DNA of 64,000 bases from Loripinus fragilis (lineage: Eukaryota; Mollusca; Bivalvia; Lucinida; Lucinidae): contig OZ026522.1 in NCBI GenBank assembly GCA_964019695.1, positions 16,366,687 through 16,430,686 on the forward strand, given 5' to 3'. Shown one piece after another: positions 22,545-35,765 of the stretch. A program made the translations under genes and the position numbers. Positions within the stretch are counted from its first letter, which is position 1, and every line of letters begins with the position of its first letter. The notes under the pieces were generated by a model that searched no databases, was not told the DNA's origin, and saw nothing but the letters and a program-made list of their open reading frames with translations.

Positions 22545-23960
22545 AGCTGAAATAAATTTTTGAGATGAAAACTTTGATATCTTCTTGTCTGTAACCACAA
22601 GGCCTATAGAGCCTTGGTATTTGGTATGTAGCATTATCTAGAAGACCTTTACCAAATCTCTTCATATTATTCCCCTGAGGCTAAAAACGGGCCTGCTCCG
22701 GGGGTCACGTGTTTCACTTAGGCTGATATAGGGAAAACATATAAAACATCTTCTTGTCTGAAACCATAATGCCTAGAACCTTGATATTTGGTTTGTAGCA
22801 TCAACTAATAGATCTTGACCATGTTTGATCAAGTTATGCCCCTGTGGCCAAAAATGGGGCCCGAGGGCACATGTTTGACAAAGGCTGATATAGGGAAACA
22901 TGGTAAAAATCTCCTCTGAAACCACAAAGCATAAAGCCTTGATATTTGATATGAAGCATCACCTAGTAAACCTCAACTAAGTTTGTTCAAGTTATGCCCC
23001 TGGGGCCAAAATGCCCCCGCCCTGGGGGTCACATGTCTTACATAGGCAAATATTGAGGAAACACTGATGAAAAATCTTCTTGTCTGCAACCATAAGGCCT
23101 AGAACCTTGATATTTAGTATGTAGTATCACCTAGTAAACTTCTAGCAAGTTTTTGCAAATTATGGACCTGGGGACAACACCCCGCTCTGGGGTCATATTG
23201 TTTACATAGGCTTATTAAGGAAAACGTTGAAAAACCTCTTCTTGTCTGATAGGCTATGAAAACTTATGTAGCATCACCTAGTAGTTGGCCATCCAGAGCC
23301 TGAAAAAAAATTCTGTTGGCAGTTTTGAGTACATTTTGGCATCCATGCTCAAAGTGTATCTTAATGTGTTTTAAGAAGGATAAGGGTGGATGCCAAGTCT
23401 GGAAATGCCTCTAGGTCCCAGAATTAGGTCAAATGTCAACTGAGTGCAGATTCTTGTATATACGTCAGAATTTAGAGTTTTTATCAATTAGCTATCCAAA
23501 ATTATGATTAAAAGTAATGCAAAATCTCTTTTGGATAATACAGCCTAGCTATATAAACAAACAGCATCATCAAGGCATGATGTGTGTTTGGATCAATGTC
23601 ATTTAAGTGCAAAATCAGTGAAAATTATAGGGGACTTCTACCAAGTTTGTTCAAATTATGCCCCTGGGGTTGAAAAATGGCCCGCCCTATGGTCACATGT
23701 TTTACATATGCTAATATGGGGAGAAACATGAAAAAAAGTTGTCTGAAACGACAAGGCTGAGAGCCTTGATATAAGGTATGGAGCATCAAGGATCAAATGT
23801 CTTACATAGGCTTATATTGGAAAAACATGAAAAACTCTTTTTGTCTGCAAACATAAGGCCTAGAGCCTGACTATTTTGTATGTAGCATCAACTCGTAGAC
23901 ATCTACAAAGTTTGTTCAAATTATCCCCCCTGGAGCCAAAAATGGCCCCGCCCCAGGAGT
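22545..23960 (+). repeat. Degenerate tandem array, about 165-bp unit, interrupted
   Basis: Repeated blocks: CTTCTTGTCTG (22580, 22750, 23076, 23239), AAGGCCTAGAGCCTTGATATTTGGTATG, quoted as GCCTAGAGCCTTGATATTTG, AGCATCACCTAG, TTCAAATTATGCCCCTGG and GGGGTCACATGTTTTACATAGG. Units decay along the array. About 23287-23631 is foreign to it (see separate entry). Confidence 0.8.
23287..23631. repeat. Insert in the 165-bp array; family shared with 24250-24345
   Basis: Array text stops at GCATCACCTAGTAG and resumes at GGGGACTTCTACCAAG. Inside, TTGGCATCCATGCTCAAAG...GATAAGGGTGGATGCCAAGTC corresponds to CTGGCATCCATGCTAATTA...ATAGGGGCGGATGCCAAGTC at 24253-24330. No clear target duplication. Confidence 0.5.
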
Positions 23961-24445
23961 CACCAGGGACATGGTCAGCTTTCAACAAATACCTATATGT
24001 AAACTTTAAACAAAACTCAGGTTAGCGATTTATATATTTATAGTTTGTTTATGTATATTCATAGCTTCTAACCACCCTTATAATATTTTAAAGCTTACTG
24101 TTGATTGGCTGATCGATAGGCAAACAATTATTTGCTTATAAGACGGCCAATTCTGTTGACCCATTAAAGGTTTGTGTTATTTTGGAGGATTCTGACTTAA
24201 GGTTTTAGTTGGCTGTATGCTTATTTTCACTTTTTGATGGCAAATTGTGTAGAAGCTGGCATCCATGCTAATTATGTTCTTATATGTGTAGTCAAACAGA
24301 TAGGGGCGGATGCCAAGTCTTGAAATGTCCTTGGGTCTAAGTTAATGAACTGTTTCCAGTTTATGGCCTTGCCCTTGCCAGATAATTGGTATTGTCCCGG
24401 GTATAACCTGTACATCCTAATTGACTAATTTTCAAAACACTATCA

Positions 24446-24691
24446 GGGCCCGGAATAACAATGCCTCCTTAAAGTTAAGCAAGACTCAAGTTTCAAAATG
24501 ATATAGTAATTGCTAAATAAATTGCTTGTATCGATGTGGTATTTGTGATCAAAGATATCATTGTGATCTTCAGAAAAATAAAAAAACTATTTTGATTGTA
24601 ATCAATTTTAAACGTTATTTTTCGCATCCTGAAAAATCAATACTTAACTTAAGTCTTCCGTAACTCTAAGGAGGCATTGTAATTCCGGGCC
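24446..24691. mobile_element. MITE Y, copy 1 (GGCCCGGAATTACAATGCC ends)
   Basis: Left GGGCCCGGAATAACAATGCC and right GGCATTGTAATTCCGGGCC are inverted repeats extending to CTCCTTA.AGTTA / TAACTCTAAGGAG. The interior contains GTTATTTTTCGCATCCTGAA, which appears inverted in the copy at 54460-54718. Non-coding. Confidence 0.8.
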
Positions 24692-25012
24692 AAGAGCGTC
24701 AATCAGTTTGGATTCAGATCTACCCAAAGCTTATCAGTCTTGATCTTTGCGAAGGTTATAAACATATGACACAAGTAGTTAAAGCAAATATGCTCAGAAT
24801 AGGCACAGCATCTGTCTTTGATACAATCAGGAGCTTTCTATTACCATATTGTCCTAATAAAGCAGAAGGACAAATTGTAAAATTGTTCAAAAATTGTTAT
24901 TGGTGGGTGGGGGCAAAATTATTTTGGGTTTTGATTCTTGATCAGGTTTTGGATTAATTAAAGACTCTATGGTTTTGTTTCTTGATTAGGTTTTGGATTA
25001 GTTAAAGACTCT

Positions 25013-25232
25013 ATATGAGCCACGACATATGAATTCACACAATCAGGCACTTTGACAAGTGAGGACTCAGACAAGCCTGTGCAGCCTCCTCTTAAGCTTA
25101 GAAGTTCCAAATGATGTTTGGTTAGTAGCTTAGTATTATTAAAACATTCAAGCGACCAGCAAAGTTTGCGCAAGCTGATCTGAGCCTTTGTTGGTTGCAC
25201 GTACCACATTGTTGGACATCTCATACCGCGAA
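25013..25232. mobile_element. R1 dispersed TIR element, copy 3
   Basis: TGAGCCACGACATATGAAT...GGCACTTTGACAAGTGAGGAC to GTACCACATTGTTGGACATC...ACCGCG. Same orientation as copy 1; the hairpin is largely lost. Confidence 0.7.
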
Positions 25233-26026
25233 AAGCTGGCTTTTTATGTCAGGATATGTAACCCTTGGTCTTTTAAATACTTCTGCAACCCATTTAAAGA
25301 TCTAATGTTGAATTAGTTCCACCAATTTTCGTATTAATTAAAATATATTGTTAGCAAGTTTTATTCCCCTAAGTGCAGAGAATGGGCAATATTTGTACCT
25401 AGCACGGCTGTTCACTGCTGCTGAGAGCTTTTACCGAATATTAAAGACCTATTGCTATGATTGATGACAACTAACTGAGCATGGATTTATAACTGAATAC
25501 GTAAGGAATAGATTTTTGCACCTTTGAGTGATTTTTAAATGTTTTAAATCAAAATATATGTATCTCATAATGTGCAAGGTGCACATGCATGCTGGTGCAA
25601 TAAGAAATACGCACAAACCATACGTAACATCATCAGTCTGAAATCATTATCAAACTACATGTACTTTGTATATTTCACAGTTTATGTAAAACTCGTTTCC
25701 TTTTAATGCAATAACTAAATATGGATGTTTAAGCAGGTGTAACTAGTCACGTTACTGATATAGTTACAGTTATAATTGTTTAAAAACTATAACTACCAGC
25801 TTGATATACTTATTAAGGACTTGAATTTGCAGGGTAAGTTATTCTTATTGATGGTTCAGGTGAACATGCCTTTTAAAATGATTATTTTATAATCGAGGAA
25901 CGTGTGTCTGGACAATAAATACTCTATTTCTGGGATTTCCGTTAAACAAATTTAGGAGGGCATTTGTGCTGAACAATTTGTGGCTTAAACTAAATGTTTT
26001 TGAAATTCTAATTGAGCCAGTGCATG

Positions 26027-26221
26027 GAATTTCCAACATTGTGGTATGTGCGACCAACAAAGCCTCAGATCAGCATGCACATTGTCGCTTGAATACTCTA
26101 TGACTGCTACTGACTGAACATCATTTGGAGTTTCTATGCCTAAAAGGAGGCTGTACAGGCTCGTCTGAGTCTACACATGTCAAATTGCCACATTGTTTGA
26201 AATCACATGTCACGGCTCAAT
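26027..26221. mobile_element. R1 dispersed TIR element, copy 4 (internally shortened)
   Basis: TGGAATTTCCAACATTGTGG...TGCGACCAACAAAGCC to CACATTGTTTGAAATCACATG...CACGGCTC, inside U-c. The central hairpin is reduced to ATCAGCATGCACATTG. Confidence 0.65.
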
Positions 26222-26393
26222 TGGAATATTTATTGGTAGGACATAAGGCCACATGTATCCACTTTACATTTAATTTACAGTTTTCGTCAATATTTATTTA
26301 TAGGTTATAGATCATATATTACAACTAGCCTATAAAGGAATTAAATGGGAAGGAGCGCATGTTCGTTCTTTTATAGTTTTAAAACGAGGGTCA

Positions 26394-26765
26394 TTCAATA
26401 AGTAACCGACCTACCCCACTTATTATAGAGATACGTCGCTTTTTCTTTTATGAAAATAATCTGTAGCAAGATACTCTTTGACCTAATGTTTGAAAAAAAT
26501 GTTTCGTTCCGTTCATAAATTACATATGCACACTGCAATTTTCATACTAAAGATAGTGATCAAATAGTACAATTTACGTAACAGCCTAATTCGACGAAAA
26601 AAATCATTTGACTCACTAGACGCGATAAATTATCAACTAGCAAACCTATAATGTTTAAACTTTGTACATATGTCTTAATATGGTGAGCAAGCAAACTGTG
26701 GAAATCTTGAATGTGTCAGTCAGTTAAAAATAGGTCAGATCGGTTACTTATTGAAACACACTCGT
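26394..26765. mobile_element. Mariner-like non-autonomous element
   Basis: Left ACGAGGGTCATTCAATAAGT and right ACTTATTGAAACACACTCGT are inverted repeats with AACCGA inside each. Similar termini (GAGGGT..TTCAATAAGTAA) are typical of mariner relatives. 372 bp, no transposase. Inserted in U-c. Confidence 0.7.
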
Positions 26766-27387
26766 ATATGATATGATCTACTTATAGTTTTCTCCTTTTT
26801 CATAACTGCGCCTTTGGAAATGGTCGCATTAACCACTTCACGGATTTAGTTAATGATTTACTCAAAAAATATTGCAAATATTGACAAAAGTTGTGAATAA
26901 GTTGGCCAAACATTAAAATATCTGTGCAAACTGATTCGGGTGTTGAAGCACAGGAAAGGTCAGAGTAAACTATAAAGCTTGATTTACGTTGAAGCAGTTT
27001 TTTTAAACAGCTGTGGTCGAAAACTGGAACATGAGGTGATATACTGAATTGTACTTCCTCGTTAGCTGTGACGCGGTAAAAGGTCTCCCTGCAAACATAT
27101 CCCCAAAAACCTGTTTTGTGTAATGATTGCAATCATATATTGTACGTCCATACGAAAATCAACTGCATTTGCCAACGGATCCCAATCGCGGTGACATACT
27201 TTAAGACCATAAGACAGCCCAACAGATTCCAATATAGCCCCTGACCTGATGTTTGCGGTGATTAATCGCACGACCTAAGAAAGTCCAACGGATCCCAATC
27301 GCAGTGACATATTATACGACCATAAGACAGCCCAACGTATCCCAATATAGTCCCTGAAGTTTGCAGTGATTTATCGCACGACCTTAA

Positions 27388-27754
27388 AGCTGCATAATCT
27401 GTAACTTTTTATATTTTCATTTTAAAAATAATGTTTCTATGTTTCAAGAACACAGTATAAATACTAAAATAAAGGTATACATTTTACCTTTTTCGTAATA
27501 ATTAACAAATTATTAGTGCCAAAACAACAGCATTTATGTTAAAAATCAATTGTCTAGAATTATTGGAGGGACGCAAATAATTACAAACAAGAGAAAATAC
27601 ACCTGTTTTTATAAGATAATTTACTTTTTCATGCCGTTTTCAGCTTTAGAAATTAGATTTATTGTGACAACATAACTTTATTCTACTTTTGCAAATGATT
27701 TAAAAAGAAAATATTTTTTTTCGAAAAATGTTCATAGTTACAGAGTATGCAGCT
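27388..27754. mobile_element. piggyBac-like MITE with TTAA target duplication
   Basis: TTAA at 27384-27387 and 27755-27758 flank ends AGCTGCATAATCTGTAAC and GTTACAGAGTATGCAGCT. Paralogous text without the insert reads GACCTAAGAAAGTCCAAC (27267) and GTCTTTAAGAAAGTCAAAC (31508). Removing the element and one TTAA restores GACCTTAAGAAAGTCC. 367 bp, AT-rich, non-coding. Confidence 0.85.
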
Positions 27755-28039
27755 TTAAGAAAGTCCAACGGACCTCAATAAAGCTGAAGCTTAGCATTCA
27801 GTAGACTCTCCTTAGTTTGCTGTCGTCGCCCTGGGCTTCGTCAGCTGTTAAACCAACGGCACAGGAAGCCAACACATGACAGTAAACAAAAAAACAAAAA
27901 ACGAAATATACAGCACAACGTAACTTTTTTTCAAATAAATGATTACACAAGACACGTTTAAATGAGGCAAGATTGCTAAACCAATCAATTATTATTTTTT
28001 CTTGGATGCTAAACACTTATTGAATGCTATTTGTTTCAG

Positions 28040-28205
28040 TAAGAAGATAACAAAAATGGAGGAAAAAATTAAAATATTATCATACAAAACCAACTGACCC
28101 AAGTGTACAAAGACTGTTGTGTCTTCTTATTGCATTCCCGCATCAAATAGCAAGCTGTAACGATTCAGCAGTTTCATCGTTATTATACGACATAACTTTG
28201 AGGAG
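28040..28205 (+). other. Exon-like module of the spacer unit (U-c copy)
   Basis: In four U copies an acceptor-like TTT.CAG precedes TAAGAAG.TGAC, and a donor-like G(A)GAG|GTGAGT ends the block: 28040-28205 (U-c, with GCGAGT), 32060-32261 (U-d), 36731-36928 (U-e) and 49216-49402 (U-f). The blocks are 166-202 bases, share CTTCCTATTGC and CATCATCAAGTGGCAA, and have no common reading frame. They could be exons of a repeated non-coding transcript or decayed exons of a gene; this is unproven. Confidence 0.3.
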
Positions 28206-28317
28206 GCGAGTGAGAATGTAGCCTCTTTTATATCATCAACTACTATAACATGGCCACCAATCCTGCTCCATAATTGCATATAACAGTATGATTTTGTGTT
28301 TCCTAATGTAGTGAGGA

Positions 28318-30515
28318 CACAAAGAAACACAAGAACACAGTCCAACACCTGTGACTCATTGTAAGAGAAACACAAGAACTTAGACCAACACTTGACACTC
28401 AGTGTAAGAGACGCAACAGCCCAGACCAACCCTTGACATTCAGTGTAAATGAAACAAAAGAACACATACCAATGGCACAGAACTTGACACTCCGTGTATG
28501 AAACACACACGACAGAGACCGGCACTTTGCACTCATTGTAAGAGAATCACAAGAACACAGATCAAAATTTGTCGCTCCATGTAAGAGACACAAGAACACA
28601 GACCAAAACTTGTTACTCAGTGAATGGCACAAGAGCACACAGACCAACATTTGTCAAATATTGTAAGAGATATTCAAGGACACAGACCAACACTTGACAC
28701 GCAGTGTAAGAGACACAAGAACACAGACCAAAACTTGTTACTCAGTGAATGGCACAAGAGCACATGAGTGAAAATTTGTCAAATATTGTAAGAGATATTC
28801 AAGAACACAGACCAACACTTGACACGCAGTGTAAGAGACACACAAGAACACAGACCAACACTTGTTACTCAGTGAATGACACAAGAGCACACAGACCAAC
28901 ATTTGTCACATATTGTAAGAGATATTCAAGAACACAGACCAACACTTGACACGCAGTGTAAGAAACACACACTACACAGACCAGCACTTGGCACTCATTG
29001 TAAGAGAATCACAAGAACACAGATCAAAATTTGTCGCTCCATGTAAGAGACACAAGAACACAAACCAAAGCTTGTTACTCAGTGAATGGCACAAGAGCAC
29101 ACAGACCAACATTTGTCAAATATTGTAAGAGATATTCAAGGACACAGACCAACACTTGACACGCAGTGTAAGAGACGCACAAGAACACAGACCAACACTT
29201 GTAAATCAGTATAAAAGACACACAAGAACACAGACCAACACTTGTAAATCAGTGTAAGAGACATACAAGAACACAGACCAACACTTGTAAATCAGTATAA
29301 GAGACACACAAGAACACAGACCAACACTTGTAAATCAGTGTAAGAAACATACAAGAACAAAGGCCAACACTTGTAAATCAGTATGAGAGACACACAAGAA
29401 CACGCACCAACACGTGTCACTCTGTTTAAGGGATACAAGAGCGCAGGCGAAATCTTTTCACTCAGTATGAAATACAAGAACACAGACCAACCATTGTCAC
29501 TCAGTGTACGAGACACACCAAACGCAGACCAACACTTGTCACTCAGTGTAATAGACACACAAGAACACAAACTAACTCTTGTCGCTCAGTGTAAGTCACA
29601 TATTAACACAGACCAACACTTGCCATTAAGCGTAAGTCACCAAAGCTCAAAGACCAACATTCATGGTGAGGCACGCAAGAGCAAATGCCAACACTTGGCA
29701 CTCAGAGTAAGACACACACAAACAAAGGCCAAACGTTGACACTCAGTGTACGACGCACATGATCACAAACCATCCCTTGACACTCACTCAGAGAAAGTCA
29801 CACAAGAAAACAGGCCTACCATTTAAATTCAGTGTAAGACACAAAATATCACAGACCAACCCTTGACACTCAGTGTAAGTCTCACAAGAACAAAGACCAG
29901 CATCTGCCATTTATTATAATTCACTCAAGATCACAGACCAATGAATGTCACTCAGTGTATGAGACATAATAACACAGACCAACCCTTGACACTCAGTGTA
30001 AGACACGCACGAAAACAGGCCAGCCCTTGACGCTAAGTGTAAGACAATAAATGTTACAGAGCAACCTTTGACACTGAGTGTAAGACACAATAGAAAAAAG
30101 GCCAACACCTTCCACTAATTATAACTCACTCAAGATCACAGACCAACAAATGTCACTTAGTGTAAGACACACAATAACACAGGCCAACCCTTGGCACTCA
30201 GTGTAAGTCACACAATGAAAAAGAACAATACATGCCACTTATTATAACTCACTCAAGATCACAGACCAACAAATGCCACTCAGTGTAACACACAAAATAA
30301 CAAACCAATATATGACACTCAGTGTAAGAGACACAGTAACACACGCCAACCATTGACACTCAGTGTAAGACATACAAGAATACAGGCCAATCCTTGGCAC
30401 TCAGTGTAAGACACATCAGGAAAAAGACCAACACCAGCCACTTATTATAACTCACTCAAGATCACAGACTAATAGTTGACAATTAGTGTGAGCAACACAA
30501 GAACACAAACCATCG
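28318..30515 (+). repeat. Satellite block B (41-bp family) with an internal higher-order repeat
   Basis: Same unit as block A. In 28600-29170 a longer unit recurs about four times: TTGTTACTCAGTGAATGGCAC, AAGAGCACACAGACC, CATTTGTCAAATATTGTAAG, AGATATTCAAG, ACACGCAGTGTAAG. From about 29650 to 30480 the sub-variant order (CATGGTGAGG..., TTATTATAACTCACTCAAG) matches the end of block C. Confidence 0.9.
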
Positions 30516-32375
30516 TATTGGGTCAGCAAATGCTAATTGATTGTGATAATTAAGAATTGCACTTCTGAACATGGAATTATAATAAGAATAATTAACATCT
30601 GTCTGAAATAATTTTCACAAATGACAATCTAAACCATTTGTATCCATGTATTTTTCACAGTTGGTAAATGCTGTTTTTATGTGAAGCTCACTTACCTTTT
30701 CGTGGAATAATTAAATATAGAATTTATAGTCATGTGACTGATATATTTACAAGTTGTCATGGTACAGTGTAATTGTTTAAAAAATTATAACTTCTAGCTA
30801 GAGAAAGAATATTAAGGACTTGAATGTGCAGGGTGAGTTATGATTTATTGATGGTTCTTGTGTGCTGGCCTTTTACAATGGGCTATTTTATAATTGAGAT
30901 CCACATGTTTACAACTATGAGATTGGACTGATATAACAATAGTTTTTTTTGTTTTTTTGTAAAACCGGTTCAGAAGAGCATTTTAGGGCAAGAAAAGAAA
31001 TACTGACCAAATAAAGGGAGCGTCAGACCAAAAGTACAGAAATGAGTGTTAATTGAAACATTCAATATTTACATGATGAAAAGGGCATTTGTGCTGAACA
31101 AAGCCCAATAAGGACATGCCAGCTGGACATTCCAGATATTTTTGGAATTGTAACTGAAAAATATATGGGCAAGATGCAGACATACTTGTATTCACTTAAA
31201 ACTTTCAGTTTTCATTTTTCGTCATTTGCTGTTGCTAATAATACGATTAAAAATAAAAAAAGAAAATTTGTGGGAAAAACTGGAATATCAGGTGATCTAG
31301 TCAATATTACTTCCTCGTTTGCCTTGAGGCGGTAAAATGTCTCCCTGCAAACAGAACCCAGAAATATCAGTTTGTTCATTGATTGCAGTCATATATTGTT
31401 CGACAGTGCGAAAATCAAGTGGGTTTGCCAACGCATCCCAATCACAGTCACATATTATACGACCCTGTGGCAGCCCAAGACATTTAAACATAAGCCCTGA
31501 TGTTCGCAGTGATAAATTGCATGTCTTTAAGAAAGTCAAACGGATCTCAATAAAGCTGAGGCTCTATAAAAAAAACCTGTGTTAAGGGTTACCCTACCCT
31601 ACTATAGTTTACTGCTTAACATATGATTATTTTAGGTTTTCTGGGGAAAAATATAACTTTATGCATTTTGAGAGGCGAAATGCCTTTCAAAATGTATAAA
31701 ATTATATATTTTTTCCAGAAAATTGAAATAAAAAATGTGTTTGCCTACCATACCTAAAATTTTTGGACCTTTTATCCAAAACACACTTAATTTTAATTTG
31801 GCCTGAGTATGAAGGGTGTCATTCAGTATACAGTTTTTAATTTACTGTCATCGCACTGGGTTCTGCCACTTGTTAAACTAACGGTACAGGGAGTCATATC
31901 ACGACAGTAAACAAAAAGCAAAACATGAAACCCTAATATATTACATGTATTTCCAAGAAAATGTTTACACGAGGCACGTTAAAATGAGGCAATATTGTTA
32001 AAGAAAATAATTATTATACTGTCCAGAGTGCTAACACAGATTGCTTTCTATTTTTGCAGTAAGAAGGTGACAGAGTAAACATAAATTATTGGAAGAAAGG
32101 ATCCAAATATTATCTACCAAAAAACAACTTACCCCAGTGTATAAATACTATCGTGTTTCCTATTGCTTTTCATCATCAAGTGGCAATGTAGAAGCAAAGA
32201 AAAACTCTTCGCAGATGGTTTCAACAGTTTCATCATTATTATACAACATAAATTTGTAGAGGTGAGTATGAATCTAGCTTCTTTACATCATAAACTGCTA
32301 TAGCACGGCCACCAATCCAGCTCCTTAATTGTATATACAAGTCGGATTTTGTGTTTCCTAATTTTGAGAGGACAC
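30516..32375 (+). repeat. U-d: spacer unit lacking the foldback insertion (reference copy)
   Basis: Most compact copy. AGCAAATGCTAATTGATTG (30526), TTTCACAGTTGGTAAATGCTG (30655), GTCATGTGACTG, GGGTGAGTTATG, ACTTCCTCGTTTGCC, CAACGCATCCCAATCAC. A hairpin (31653-31707), AACTAACGGTACAGGGAGTC (31876), an exon-like module (32060-32261) and CCTAATTTTGAGAGGAC, where satellite C begins. It aligns base by base with U-e at an offset of 3897-3898. Confidence 0.85.
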
Positions 32376-34265
32376 ATAACAGCACTTGTCAATCAATGTA
32401 AGAGACACAACAACCCAGACCAACCCTTAACATTTAGTGTAAGAGAAACACAAGACCACAGGCCAACAAACAAACACTTGACACCCTGTATAAGAAACAC
32501 ACAAGATGACAGATCAACACTTGGGACACATTGTATTAAAAACACAAGAACACAGATCCAAACTTGTCACTCCGTGTAAGTGACACAGCCACACAGACTA
32601 AAACTTGACACTCTGTGTCAGACACACAATAACACAGACCAACATGTGTCACTTAGGGGAAACTTAAAACCTAAGACCAACATTGGCCACTCAGTGGAAG
32701 CAACAGAAGGACACAGACCAACATTTGCAACTCAATGAAAGACACTCAAGAAAAAGGAACAACACACGTCACTGTGTAAAAGAGACACGAGAACACTGAT
32801 CAACACTTGCCACTAGGTGTAAGAGACACGAGAACACAGACCAACACTTGTCACTGAGTGTAAAAGATACAAGAACACGAACCAACACTTGTCACATTGT
32901 GTAAGAGACACGAGAATACAGACCAACTCTTTGCACTTAGTGTCAGAGAAACGCAAGAACAAAGAACAATACATGTCAGTTAGTGTTTGACACACAAGAA
33001 GACAGACCGACACTTGTTACTCAGTGTACGAGACACACCAGAGCACAGATCATCATTTCATTTGACACTCAGTGTTAGCGACACACAAGTACACAGACAA
33101 ACCATTGTCACTCAGTGTACAAGACACACCTGAACATAGACCAACCCTTGACACTCAGTGTATGAGAGACACTAGAACACAAACCAACCCTTGTCACTCA
33201 GTGTAATAGACACAAAGAACACAGACCAACTCTTGTCACTCAGTGTAAGTCACATTTTAACACAGACCAACACTTGCCATTTAGCGTAAGTCACTAAAGC
33301 TCACAAATCAACCCTTGACACTCATGGTAAGAAACACAAGAACAAATGCCAACACTTGGCACTCAGCGTAAGACACTTATGAACAAAGGCCAACCCTTCG
33401 CACTCAATGAAAGACGCACATGATCACAAACCATCCTTTGACACATACTCAGAGACAGTCACACAAGAACACAGGCCTACCATTGAAATTCAGTGTAAGA
33501 CACACAATATCACAGACCAGACCTTGAGACTAAGTGTAAGACACAAAAGGACAAAGACCAACCCTTGGCACTCAGTTTAAGACACACTAGAACAAAGACC
33601 AGCATCTGCCACTTATTATAATTCACTCAAAATTACAGACCAATGAATGCCACTCAGTGCATGAGACATAATAACACAGACCAACCCTTGACACTCAGTG
33701 TAAGACACAAAAGGTTACAGATCAACCATTGACACTCAGTGTAAGACACACAAGAATACAGGCCAGCCATTGACGCTCAGTGTAAGACATAAAATGTTAC
33801 AGAGTAACCCTTGACACTCAGTGTAAGACACACAAGGAAAAAGACCAACACCTGCCACTAATTATAACTCACTCAAGATTACAGACCAACAAATGTCACT
33901 CAGTGTAAGACACACAATAACACAGGCCAACCCTTGGCACTCAGTGTTAGTCACAAAAATTATGTGACAATGAAAAAGAACAATACATGCCACTTATTTT
34001 AACTCACTCAAGATCACAGACCAACAAATGCCTCTCAGTGTAACACACACAATAACACAGACCAACAAATGACACTCAGTGTAAGAGACACAGTAACGCA
34101 CACTAATCCTTGACTCTAAGTGTAAGACACACAAGAATACAGGCCAATCCTTGGCACTCATTGTAAGACACATAAGGAAAAAGACCAACACCAGCCACTT
34201 ATTATAACTCACTCAAGATCACAGACTAATAGTTGACAATCAGTGTAAGCGACACAAGAACCCAC
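32376..34265 (+). repeat. Satellite block C
   Basis: Its first ~750 bases match block D variant for variant (for example CAACAAACAAACACTTGACA, GGACACATTGTATTAAAA, CTTAGGGGAAACTT versus CTGAGGGGAAACTT). Its last ~1 kb matches the end of block B. Blocks B, C and D are therefore segments of a larger repeating unit, not independent arrays. Confidence 0.9.
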
Positions 34266-35530
34266 GCAATCGTATTTTTCTAGGCATTATTATGCATTCA
34301 ATTTACGGAATACTCAAGCAGAGCCAGATCAGACGTGGCATGTTGTCATTTTTCCTTTATCACTAAATAGTGTCTTCGCACCCTGTATCAGGTGGTGTGA
34401 CAATTATTTAGAGGAAACGGTTAGCAAATGCTAATTGATTGTGATAATTAAGAATTGCACTTCTGAACATAAAATTATAATAAGAATAATTAACATCCGT
34501 ATGAAATCATTTTCACATATGACAATCTAAACCATTTGTATCCATGTACTTTTCACAGTTGGTAAATGCTGTTTTTATGTGTAGCTCACTTACCTTTTCG
34601 TGGAATAGCTAAATATAGAATTTATAGTCAAGTGACTGATATTTTTACAAGTTGTCATGGTACGTTGTTATTGTTTAAAATAATTATAACTACTAGCAAG
34701 AGAAAAAATATTAAGGAATTGAATGTGCAGGGTGAGTTATGTTTTATTGATGGTTCTTGTGTGCTGGCCTTTTAAAATGGCTATTTTATAATCGAGAATC
34801 ACATGTTTATAACTATGAGATTGGACTGATATTACAATAGTTTTTTTGTAAAAGCTTTTCAGAAGAGCATTTTAGGGCAAGAAGAGTAATACTGGCCAAA
34901 TAAAGGGAGCGTCAGACCAAATGTACAGAAATGAGTGTTAATTAAAACATTGAATATTTACATGATGAAAAGGGCATTTGTGCTGAACAAGGCCCCAAAA
35001 GGACATGCCAGCTGGACATTCGAGAATATTTTTTGGAATTGTAACTGAAAAATAGATGGGTCAGATGCAGACATACATGTATTCACTTAAAACCTTTAGT
35101 TTTCATTTTTCGTCATTTGCTGTTGCTTATAATACGATTAAAATATATAAAAAAAACAGTTGTGGCAGAAAACTGGAACATGACGTGATCTAATTTTACT
35201 TCGTCGTTTGCCATGAGGCGGTAAAAGGTCTCCCTGCAAACAGAAACCAAAAAGAACTGTTTTGTTTAATGATTGCAGTGATATAGTGAACGACCATACG
35301 GAAATCAAGTTGGTTTGCCAACGGATCCCAATCACAGTGATATATTATACGATCCTGAGACAATCCAAAGCATTTAAATATAGGCATGATGTTTGCAGTG
35401 ATAATTTGCACGGGATAAAGAAAGGCCAACAGATCCCTTAAAGCTGAGGCCTAATAAAAAAAATACCTGTGTTAGGGGTAAATTTACTGCTGAAACCTAG
35501 GATTTTTTCAGGTTTTCTTTAAAAAATGAA

Positions 35531-35586
35531 TATAATTTTATGCATTTTGAAAGGCGAATATGCCTTTCAAAATGCATAAAATTATA
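35531..35586. repeat. Perfect 25-bp-arm hairpin, loop 6
   Basis: 35531-35555 (starting TATAATTTTATGCATTTTG) is perfectly complementary to 35562-35586 around GAATAT. The U-d counterpart at 31653-31707 has three changes; two would be G-U pairs in RNA and one is a mismatch. Confidence 0.8.
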
Positions 35587-35765
35587 TATTTTTTCCAGCA
35601 AATTGAAATAAAAATGTGTTTGCCTACCATACCTAAAATTTTTGGACCTTTTATCCAAAACAAACTTAATTTTTATTTGGCCTGAGTATGAAGGGTGTCA
35701 CTCAGTATACATTTTTTAGTTTACTGTCATCGCACTGGGTTCTGCCACTTGTTAAACTAACAGTA

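Larger units (their letters stand above)
25480..28317 (+). repeat. U-c: spacer unit with three insertions, followed directly by satellite block B
   Basis: Carries AACTAGTCACGTTACTGATA, TTGAATTTGCAGGGTAAGTT (25822), CATTTGTGCTGAAC (25961), GTCGAAAACTGGAACATGAGG (27013, cut to 20), CGGTAAAAGGTCTCCCTGCA. Also a locally duplicated CCAACGGATCCCAATCGC segment (27170 and 27285), AATAAAGCTGAAGCT (27778), CCAACGGCACAGGAAG, an exon-like module (28040-28205) and the fixed end TTTGTGTTTCCTAAT before the satellite. No coding region. Confidence 0.75.
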
